Translations under genes and position numbers: made by a program
Assembly: GCA_030049455.1 (NCBI GenBank)
Contig: JASIKV010000502.1
Coordinates: 1-10,387, forward strand
Length of the DNA stretch: 10,387 nt
Direction of reading: 5' to 3'
Source of the DNA: Terriglobia bacterium
GTDB taxonomy: Bacteria > Acidobacteriota > Terriglobia > UBA7540
The notes under the pieces: generated by a model
Databases searched by the model: none
What the model saw: only the letters and a program-made list of their open reading frames with translations
What the model was told of the DNA's origin: nothing
Part shown: piece after piece, positions 1 through 6,046 of the stretch
Layout: each line of letters begins with the position of its first letter
Position numbering within the stretch: position 1 is the stretch's first letter

Positions 1-725
1 ATGTCCGCCAGTTGTGACGGTAATTTGCCGTAGCGGAAATAAGCGAGTGCAAAGGCAACATATCCGCGTGAGGCCAGCCAAGCCGCCTTGCGCACCGGCA
101 GGCCCCCTTCCGACCCACCCACCACCAGCACTCCGGGGCGCCGTTCGTGCGTGTCGGGCAAGAACAGTACGCCTTCCAATTCTCCGGTCACCTTCACCCG
201 TTGCACGCCCTCCGCGTCTCCGTCCTGCTGAAGCTGGGCGTCAGCGACGGCTTGGCCGCCTTTCAGCAAATGGAACCTGATGATCTGCGGCGCCTGCGCG
301 TGCGGAGCTCCATACGCCGGGACGTGCTTTTCCTCCGGCTTCATTGACCAGATCAGGCCCATGGCTGAAACTTCCTGGTAGGAGCCTTTCACGGGCGCTT
401 GTTTCGAGGTATCGATCACTCCGCGCTCGTCCGCAACGAACTCGGCTTCCGAGGCCCATTGCTTTGCGTTGCCATCCACAAGGTCTGCCTGAATCGTCAC
501 GTGCTCGCCCGCGTTGAGGCCGCCCGCACGGATCACCGCCGGCTCGTCAAAGAGCACACGAGTGGGGCTGACTTCCAGAGTTTGGGAGTATGCCGCGCCA
601 CACACCAACGCCCAGTGAAAGGCGAGAAAGATTCCCATGCCGAGTGACCGGAGGCGACCGAACGCCTTGGGCTGGTTGGAATCTGGAAGGCCCATTGCAG
701 ATAGTTTCCTGGCGTCGGGATTCAT
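1..725 (-). CDS. Exported BAAT/acyl-CoA thioesterase-family hydrolase, N-terminal part (cut by the left edge)
   Basis: This partial minus-strand gene has 241 codons and no stop before base 1. The start at 725 is chosen because AAGGAG (731-736) lies 5 nt upstream; in-frame ATGs at 695 and 638 are alternatives. Residues about 24-47 form a signal-peptide-like stretch (RLRS, then a hydrophobic core MGIFLAFHWALV, then CGAAYSQ), so export is inferred. Residues about 50-130 match the N-terminal domain of the acyl-CoA thioester hydrolase/BAAT family: LEVSPTRVLFDEP, then RAGGL, W90, F96-AD, and GSYQEVSAMGLIWSM (114-128). Residues 197-236 (PGVLVVGGSEGG, then LASRGYVAFALAYF and YGKLP) match the first strands of the family's alpha/beta-hydrolase domain. 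The nucleophile elbow and the rest of the catalytic triad would lie beyond the window. Known relatives hydrolyse acyl-CoA or conjugate bile acids. A secreted form more likely acts on another ester, thioester or amide. Family assignment is fairly sure; substrate is unknown. Confidence 0.85.
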   Translation of the reverse strand, partial: MNPDARKLSAMGLPDSNQPKAFGRLRSLGMGIFLAFHWALVCGAAYSQTLEVSPTRVLFDEPAVIRAGGLNAGEHVTIQADLVDGNAKQWASEAEFVADERGVIDTSKQAPVKGSYQEVSAMGLIWSMKPEEKHVPAYGAPHAQAPQIIRFHLLKGGQAVADAQLQQDGDAEGVQRVKVTGELEGVLFLPDTHERRPGVLVVGGSEGGLPVRKAAWLASRGYVAFALAYFRYGKLPSQLAD

Positions 726-730
726 CGCGG

Positions 731-736
731 CTCCTT
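731..736 (-). promoter_or_regulatory. Shine-Dalgarno site of the BAAT-family gene
   Basis: On the minus strand this reads AAGGAG, 5 nt before the ATG at 725. It is a near-perfect ribosome binding site and decides the start over the internal ATGs at 695 and 638. Confidence 0.75.
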
Positions 737-831
737 CAGTACGCTTGGCAAAGCCCTCGCACGGTGTCCGGAGCATATTGCCACAGTTTCCTCTCGAATT
801 TTTGATAACTCCGTGGTGAGGAACCACACGT

Positions 832-849
832 CATTTGGCGTCCCAAATG
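832..849. promoter_or_regulatory. Perfect 7-bp inverted repeat, possible operator
   Basis: CATTTGG (832-838) and CCAAATG (843-849) are perfect reverse complements around a 4-nt spacer CGTC. A second, shorter dyad GTGGT-GAGGA-ACCAC lies just before it at 813-827. No run of T follows, so this does not look like an intrinsic terminator. A regulator binding site is possible; chance is not excluded. Confidence 0.3.
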
Positions 850-909
850 CGGACACCTTAATTCCATGAGCGGACAACCGATGCACCGATTTCACCCGAC
901 CTTTGCCTG

Positions 910-922
910 TATCTCATAGATA
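910..922. promoter_or_regulatory. Short palindrome TATCT-CAT-AGATA, possible operator or part of a -10 region
   Basis: The 13-bp sequence has perfect 5-bp arms around CAT. It lies in the AT-richest part of the region upstream of the permease operon and includes TAGATA, a weak -10-like hexamer at 917-922. No good -35 sits 16-18 bp upstream, so the promoter reading is weak. Confidence 0.25.
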
Positions 923-956
923 AACTTCGGCTTACCCGACGACCAAATTGGCGTCG

Positions 957-1020
957 AAGGTGCATTGCAAACTTACCAGTAAGTGCAGATGCGGCTTGGG
1001 GAAGTGGCGGAATGCACCTT
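957..1020 (+). promoter_or_regulatory. Possible structured mRNA leader just upstream of the first permease
   Basis: AAGGTGCATT (957-966) is the exact reverse complement of AATGCACCTT (1011-1020); a 1-nt bulge would allow two further C-G pairs. Inside the 44-nt loop is a second dyad, ACTTAC-CA-GTAAGT (971-984). The outer stem ends 6 nt before the ribosome binding site at 1027-1030. If transcription starts upstream of 957, this could fold in the leader RNA and affect translation of the first gene. This is a sequence observation only; no known riboswitch class is recognised. Confidence 0.35.
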
Positions 1021-1026
1021 TCGTTC

Positions 1027-1030
1027 GAGG
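1027..1030 (+). promoter_or_regulatory. Shine-Dalgarno site of the first permease gene
   Basis: GAGG lies 6 nt before the ATG at 1037. Neither the GTG at 983 nor the ATG at 989 has a comparable site. Together with the alignment of the N-termini of all four permeases, this fixes the start at 1037. Confidence 0.6.
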
Positions 1031-1036
1031 TGGGGC

Positions 1037-3469
1037 ATGGGCACAGTGATGCTTGACCTTCGTTATGGCCTGCGCACGCTGGCCAAGAATCCCGGCTTCA
1101 CGGTCGTAGCCGTGCTCACACTGGCGCTCGGAATCGGCGCCAATACCGCCATCTTCAGCGTCGTGAATGCCGTACTGCTCAAGCCGCTGGCGATTTCTGA
1201 CCCCTCGCGCCTGGTCTATCTTCAGGAACAATGGAAAGGCATCTACCCGGGGCTCTCCGTCGGGAATTACCTCGACATCAGAAGCCAAAGCGCCTCCTAC
1301 GCAAACCTCTGCGCTTCGAATAATGCCGGCTTCAATCTGGCCACGCCCGACGCTCCCGAGCGCGTGCAAGGCGAGTATGCCACGGCGGATTATTTCGCCA
1401 CATTCGGAGTTCAGCCGCTCGCCGGGCGCGTCTACACTGCGGACGAAGACGCTCCGGGCCGCCCGCATGTCGTGGTGATCAGCGAGCGCTTATGGCGAAA
1501 GTACCTGCAAGGTGAGCCTACCGCGCTGGGCCAGCAACTGAAGATCAATGATGTGCCTTTTACGGTGATCGGTGTTATGCCGAATTCATTCGATCCGCTG
1601 CTGCTGAAAAGCGACGTCTGGCTTCCCGTGGCATTTACTCCCCAGCAACGCGCAGACCATGACGATCATTACCTGAGCGTGATTGGCCGGCTGAAACCCG
1701 GCGTGACGCTGGGGCAGGCGCAGTCGGAACTGAACGTGATTGCGCAAAGATTGCAGCAGCAATATCCGCTGGACGACAAGGATCGCGGCTACCGCGCCAC
1801 GCCGCTCTCCACCTCGCTGCTGGGTGAGCAGCGGCCGGCCCTGCGCATGCTGCTGGGCGCTGTGGGATTTGTGCTGCTGATTGCCTGCGCCAACATTGCC
1901 AACCTGCAACTGGCGCGGGCGCGCGCGCGGCAGAAGGAAATCGCGGTGCGCGCGGCGCTGGGAGCCTCCCCGCGGCGGATCGTGCGGCAACTTCTGGCGG
2001 AAAACCTGGTTTTGGGATTGGCCAGCGGCGCCTTGGGCGTTTTCTTTGCATATTGGGGCGTATCGTGGATTGCCGCCTACGGCCCCGCCCGCGTTCCGCG
2101 CCTTGACCAGGCGGCCGTTGACCCCAGGACGCTGGAATTTGCCTTCCTCGTAACGCTGTTCTCAAGTTTTCTCTTCGGCCTTGCGCCCGCGCTGCGCTCG
2201 GCTTCCGCCCACTTGAGCGAGGCTTTTGCCGAAAGCGGCGCCACCGCGCGGGCCAGCCGCGACCCCATTCGCGCCACGCTGGTGGTCGGAGAAGTCGCCC
2301 TCGCTCTGATGCTGATGGCCGGAGCGGGATTGCTGATTCGCAGCGCGCTGGCGGTTTCGCGCCTCGACCCGGGCTTTGATGCTTCGAATTTGATCGTGGG
2401 GCGTGTGGGGCTGCCCAATGCCACCTATCACGATCCGGCCGTGGCGCGGCAGACCTTTGAGCGGATGATCGAATTTGTTGCCGCGCTGCCCGGCGCGGAA
2501 TCGGCGGGAGTGGTTTCGCGCGCGCCGCTGACGCTGGGATGGAGCAGCAATGGTTTGATTCCTGAAGGCAAGTCACTCGACGTAACCAACGTTGTGGATT
2601 CTCAATTGCAAATCGTTTCGCCCGGTTATCTCTCTACCGCGCGCATTCCACTGAAGGCCGGGCGGGAGTTCACCGACCTCGATACGCGCGATAAAGCTCT
2701 GGTGGCCATTATCAACGAAACCTTGGCGAGAACCATGTGGCCGAACGAGGACCCCATCGGCAAACGCTTTGCTTGCTGCGAATCGGGGCCCAAGGGCCGC
2801 CTGGACCCGGTGTGGCACGAGGTGGTGGGTGTTGTCGGCGACGTGCGCGCCTGGGGCCTGGACCGCCAGGTCCAACCGCAGTTTTATCTTCCCATGGCCC
2901 AAATGCCCGCCACGGCGTGGGACTGGATCGGGCGAACCATGGACCTGGTGGTTCGCACTCATGATGGAGTGTTCCCCGCCGGCGAACTGCGAACCACCGT
3001 GGCGTCGATCGCCCCCGGCGTGCCCCTCTACAACCTTTCCACCGAGCGCGAGAACATCTCCAGCACTCTCGAAGAATCGCATTTCGACACGTTCCTGCTT
3101 TGTGTATTCGCCGCTCTCGCTCTGCTGCTTTCCTCGGTGGGAATTTACGGCGTTCTGTCGTATGTGGTTGCACAGCGCACGCGCCACATCGGAATCAGCA
3201 TGGCGCTGGGCGCGACGCCCGCCAAGGTTCTGCGCGATATTCTTGCCTACGGCATGCGCCTGGCCGGCGTGGGACTGGCGCTTGGACTTGCCGGCGCGTT
3301 TCTGAGCACGCGATTGCTCTCTTCGCTCCTGTATGGTGTCAAGCCCGCCGACCCGCTGACCTTCGCGCTAATTTCCCTGGTGTTGGTTGCCGTGGCCCTG
3401 CTCGCCTGCTACGTTCCCGCCCGCCGCGCAACCAGAATCGACCCCATGCAGGCTTTGCGGTACGAATAA
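1037..3469 (+). CDS. ADOP-family MacB/FtsX-like ABC permease (permease 1)
   Basis: This 810-residue integral inner-membrane protein has two permease modules in one chain. The start at 1037 gives MGTVMLDLRYGLRTLAKNP, matching the other three permeases. Predicted TM helices are about 22-44, 272-290, 324-346, 366-386, 414-436, 686-710, 741-762 and 774-795. MacB-like periplasmic domains lie between (about 45-270 and 437-685). The first FtsX module has LLIACANIANL followed by RQKEIAVRAALGA, the cytoplasmic coupling helix. The second has GIYGVLSYVVAQRT and ends with PARRATRIDPMQALRYE, typical of the family. In the second coupling helix the usual E-I-G-x-R reads H717-I-G-I-S721. Adjacent cysteines C580-C581 lie in the second periplasmic domain. 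It is first in the operon, 9 nt before the next gene. It presumably transmits ATPase-driven motion to the periplasm, but there is no ATPase gene here and the substrate is unknown. Confidence 0.93.
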   Translation: MGTVMLDLRYGLRTLAKNPGFTVVAVLTLALGIGANTAIFSVVNAVLLKPLAISDPSRLVYLQEQWKGIYPGLSVGNYLDIRSQSASYANLCASNNAGFNLATPDAPERVQGEYATADYFATFGVQPLAGRVYTADEDAPGRPHVVVISERLWRKYLQGEPTALGQQLKINDVPFTVIGVMPNSFDPLLLKSDVWLPVAFTPQQRADHDDHYLSVIGRLKPGVTLGQAQSELNVIAQRLQQQYPLDDKDRGYRATPLSTSLLGEQRPALRMLLGAVGFVLLIACANIANLQLARARARQKEIAVRAALGASPRRIVRQLLAENLVLGLASGALGVFFAYWGVSWIAAYGPARVPRLDQAAVDPRTLEFAFLVTLFSSFLFGLAPALRSASAHLSEAFAESGATARASRDPIRATLVVGEVALALMLMAGAGLLIRSALAVSRLDPGFDASNLIVGRVGLPNATYHDPAVARQTFERMIEFVAALPGAESAGVVSRAPLTLGWSSNGLIPEGKSLDVTNVVDSQLQIVSPGYLSTARIPLKAGREFTDLDTRDKALVAIINETLARTMWPNEDPIGKRFACCESGPKGRLDPVWHEVVGVVGDVRAWGLDRQVQPQFYLPMAQMPATAWDWIGRTMDLVVRTHDGVFPAGELRTTVASIAPGVPLYNLSTERENISSTLEESHFDTFLLCVFAALALLLSSVGIYGVLSYVVAQRTRHIGISMALGATPAKVLRDILAYGMRLAGVGLALGLAGAFLSTRLLSSLLYGVKPADPLTFALISLVLVAVALLACYVPARRATRIDPMQALRYE
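1079..1102 (+). repeat. 24-nt direct repeat shared by permease genes 1 and 3
   Basis: These 24 bases, coding for the LAKNPGFT motif at the start of TM1, are identical to 6089-6112 in permease 3. Permease 2 has the same site with one mismatch (from 3521) and permease 4 has two mismatches (from 8534). The identity reflects paralogy and a conserved protein motif, but it is long enough to support recombination between the genes. Confidence 0.7.
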
Positions 3470-3473
3470 GGAG
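3468..3473 (+). promoter_or_regulatory. Shine-Dalgarno site overlapping the stop codon of permease 1
   Basis: AAGGAG shares two bases with the TAA stop (3467-3469) and lies 5 nt before the ATG at 3479. This arrangement suggests translational coupling of the first two permeases. Confidence 0.7.
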
Positions 3474-3478
3474 CTGGC

Positions 3479-6037
3479 ATGAACACACTGTTTCAGGATT
3501 TTCGTTTCGGGTTGCGGATGCTGGCCAAAAATCCCGGCTTCACCGCCGTGGCGGTGCTGACGCTGGCGTTGGGGATCGGCGCCAACACCGCCATTTTCAA
3601 CGTGCTGGACGCCGTGCTGCTTCGCGTGCTTCCCGTGAAGGCGCCAAACCAACTGGTGCTTTTGACCGACCCCGACGCCCATGGCAGTTCTTACGGAGAG
3701 GAGTCCGGAGACCGCTCGCTTCTGACCTTCGCTGAATTTCAATATCTGCACGACCACAATGACGTATTCTCCGGCTTATTCGCCGCTGACAGTGAGTCGC
3801 CAAAAGAGGCAGTCACGATTGGCAATTCCCCGGGCGCTGATGCGGACGCAACCGAAACCGAGCGCGTGCAGCTTGTGAGTGGCGACTACTTTTCAACGCT
3901 GGGAGTGGGCGCGGCGATTGGCGGGACGTTTACGAGCGAAGTGGACCGTGCTCGCGGGGCATCGCCCGTGGCCGTGATCAGCCACGCTTTTTGGAGAGAG
4001 CGTTTCGACCTTGACCCGGCAATTCTGGGCAAGACCATCCGCATACACCAGACTTCGTTTCAAATCATCGGAGTGGCCGCGCCCGGATTCAACGGCACAA
4101 CCGTGGGTGAGTCGCCGGCCATTTGGATTCCGTTAATGATGCAGGACGCAGTTTATCCGGGGCGGGATATGCTGGCGCCCCCGCTTGCGCTGGGTAATCA
4201 ATACATATGGCTTCAGGTGATGGCGCGCTTGAAGCCGGGAATTACGGTTTCACAGTCCCGCGCGGCCATCAATGTGGCTTTCCGCAATTATCTGACCGGC
4301 TCGCTGGGCCCATCCGGATCTCCAAAGGACCGCAGCGATTATCTCAATCAGCAGATCAACGTCGTACCCGGCAGCCGGGGATCTTCCCTGCTGCACGAAG
4401 TGTTCGGCAATCCCCTGAAAGTTTTGATGGGCATCGCTGCCTTTGTCCTCCTGATTGCCTGCGCCAACGTGGCCAATCTGCTGCTTGCGCGCGGCACGGC
4501 GCGGCAAAAGGAATTTGCCGTTCGCATGGCGGTGGGCGCCGGGCGCGGGCGGCTGGTGCGGCAGCTACTGCTGGAGAGTTTTCTTCTGGCAACGGGAGGG
4601 GCGGCATTCGGCGTGGTCGTGGCTCATTGGGTTGACAAGCTTCTGATCAGGCAGATTGGGGGATTCGACATTGGCCAGGAATCGGCCCACCTTGCCGTGG
4701 GCGTGGACGCGCGCACGCTGGCATTCACGCTGGCCGTCGCGGCGCTCACCACCGCGCTTTTCGGAGTGATCCCCGCCCTGCGCGGCACGTATCTGGATGT
4801 CTCGCCGGTTTTGAAGTCCGCCTCCGACGCGCGCACGGGCGGAACTTCCCGCGGATTTCTGTCCACCGGCAAGTCGCTGGTCATTGCGCAGGTGGCGATC
4901 TCCATGATGCTGCTGGTGGCGGCGGGGCTGTTCATTCACAGCCTGGCGGAATTGAGCGAATCCGGGCTTGGCTACAATCGCGATCGGCTTCTGCTGTTTC
5001 GGCTCGACGCCGCCCCGGGCGGGTACCAGGGCGCGGCCTTCACTCGGCTGGGTCAGGACTTGCTGGCCAGATTTTCCGCCATTCCGGGCGTGCGCTCCGC
5101 CACTCTCTCCAGCAACGGCTTGTTTCAGAACTCCGACTCCGGCGACCCCATCGCCGTGGAGGGCTACACGGTGAAGGCCGGAGAGGAACTCCACTCTCGC
5201 ATGGACCACGTGGGCCCCGGCTACTTTTCCACCGTGGGGATTCCCCTGCTGCGCGGGCGCGAAATCGGCCCGCAAGACAGCGCGCCTGCGCTGCGCACCG
5301 CGGTGGTCAACATGGCGTTCGTGCGCCAATTCTTCCCCCACACCGACCCGCTGGGAAAGCACCTGTGGGACACCTTCCCGGGCAATCCCGGCGAAATGGA
5401 AATCGTGGGCGTGGTGGGCGACGCCAAATTCCACAGCCTGCGCGAGCCAATCCGGCCGCGAATTTTCATCCCTATCTTCAATCCGCTTTGGGATCACCCC
5501 ACAGTCTCCTTTGAAATTCGCGCCGCGGGTGACGCGGAGAGCATCGGCAAATCGCTCCGCAGGATCGTGCAAGAGACCAACCCAGCGTTCTCGCCAATCG
5601 AAATCTCGACCATGTCGGGATTGGTGGACCGCTCGCTGGGCATGGACCGTTTGATTACCGCACTGGCAAGTTGTTTCGGAGGGCTGGCGCTTCTGCTTGC
5701 CGCCATTGGGCTCTATGGCGTGATGTCGTATGCGGTAGCGCGCCGGACAAATGAGATTGGACTTCGCATGGCGCTGGGAGCGCAGCGGCGCGACGTGCTC
5801 CGGCTGGTTCTGGGGCATGGATCCGCGCTGGTCATCACCGGCGTGGGAATCGGCATACTCGGTGCACTCGGGCTCAATCGGTTCATCTCCAGCATGCTTT
5901 TTGGCGTCAAGCCCCTCGATCCGCCGACGTTTATCGGCGTCTCCCTGATTCTTATGGGAGTAGCCCTGGCCGCCAGCTTCATTCCGGCGCGCCGGGCCAT
6001 GAAAGTCGATCCCATCGTGGCGCTTCGATATGAGTGA
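3479..6037 (+). CDS. ADOP-family MacB/FtsX-like ABC permease (permease 2)
   Basis: This 852-residue membrane protein has the same two-module build as its neighbours. Predicted TM helices are about 22-44, 315-336, 367-390, 414-435, 467-488, 728-752, 784-806 and 818-839. The first periplasmic domain (about 45-314) is some 43 residues longer than in permease 1, partly from an acidic stretch near residues 60-130 (DPDAHGSSYGEESGD and GNSPGADADATETE). The first FtsX module shows LLIACANVANLLLARG and RQKEFAVRMAVGA. The second shows GLYGVMSYAVARRTNEIGLR, keeping the E-I-G-x-R coupling-helix pattern, and the end reads PARRAMKVDPIVALRYE. It begins MNTLFQDFRFGLRMLAKNP after a strong ribosome binding site. 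No ATP-binding motifs are present. It is likely the membrane part of a type VII ABC system whose ATPase and substrate cannot be told from here. Confidence 0.93.
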   Translation: MNTLFQDFRFGLRMLAKNPGFTAVAVLTLALGIGANTAIFNVLDAVLLRVLPVKAPNQLVLLTDPDAHGSSYGEESGDRSLLTFAEFQYLHDHNDVFSGLFAADSESPKEAVTIGNSPGADADATETERVQLVSGDYFSTLGVGAAIGGTFTSEVDRARGASPVAVISHAFWRERFDLDPAILGKTIRIHQTSFQIIGVAAPGFNGTTVGESPAIWIPLMMQDAVYPGRDMLAPPLALGNQYIWLQVMARLKPGITVSQSRAAINVAFRNYLTGSLGPSGSPKDRSDYLNQQINVVPGSRGSSLLHEVFGNPLKVLMGIAAFVLLIACANVANLLLARGTARQKEFAVRMAVGAGRGRLVRQLLLESFLLATGGAAFGVVVAHWVDKLLIRQIGGFDIGQESAHLAVGVDARTLAFTLAVAALTTALFGVIPALRGTYLDVSPVLKSASDARTGGTSRGFLSTGKSLVIAQVAISMMLLVAAGLFIHSLAELSESGLGYNRDRLLLFRLDAAPGGYQGAAFTRLGQDLLARFSAIPGVRSATLSSNGLFQNSDSGDPIAVEGYTVKAGEELHSRMDHVGPGYFSTVGIPLLRGREIGPQDSAPALRTAVVNMAFVRQFFPHTDPLGKHLWDTFPGNPGEMEIVGVVGDAKFHSLREPIRPRIFIPIFNPLWDHPTVSFEIRAAGDAESIGKSLRRIVQETNPAFSPIEISTMSGLVDRSLGMDRLITALASCFGGLALLLAAIGLYGVMSYAVARRTNEIGLRMALGAQRRDVLRLVLGHGSALVITGVGIGILGALGLNRFISSMLFGVKPLDPPTFIGVSLILMGVALAASFIPARRAMKVDPIVALRYE

Positions 6038-6046
6038 GAAAAGAAA

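Larger units (their letters stand above)
726..1036. other. Divergent intergenic and leader region with several short dyads, no gene seen
   Basis: This stretch separates the minus-strand hydrolase gene from the plus-strand permease operon, so it should carry promoters for both. I see no convincing -35/-10 pair. AT-richer spots are around 795-808 and 910-925. It contains perfect short inverted repeats at 813-827, 832-849 and 910-922, a dyad at 971-984, and a longer-range pair 957-966/1011-1020. The octamer TTGGCGTC occurs twice (835-842 and 948-955). No coding region with family-like sequence is present on either strand. An upstream GTG (983) and ATG (989) are in frame with the first permease but are judged not to be its start. 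Confidence 0.6.

Noticed and set aside
101..119. GGSEGG in the hydrolase (residues 203-208), which fits the G-x-S-x-G nucleophile pattern
   Set aside because: By alignment with acyl-CoA thioesterases it follows the first core strand of the hydrolase domain, where relatives have a glycine-rich loop. The true nucleophile elbow comes later, outside the window.
599..605. Possible lipoprotein signal at Cys42 of the hydrolase
   Set aside because: The residues before it are A-L-V, and the Val just before the Cys does not fit a lipobox, so a standard signal peptide is more likely.
983..1036. An 18-residue N-terminal extension of permease 1 from GTG 983 (or ATG 989)
   Set aside because: None of the other three permeases has such an extension, the sequence is not hydrophobic or permease-like, and a good ribosome binding site precedes ATG 1037.
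1635..2576. A 313-codon open frame on the minus strand opposite permease 1
   Set aside because: The translation is dominated by Arg, Pro and Ala, which is typical of an antisense shadow of GC-rich coding DNA. The plus strand carries conserved FtsX motifs over the same bases.
3470..3478. Terminators or promoters between the permease genes
   Set aside because: The gaps (9, 9 and 18 nt) hold only ribosome binding sites and are too short for such elements; nothing suggests the operon is split.
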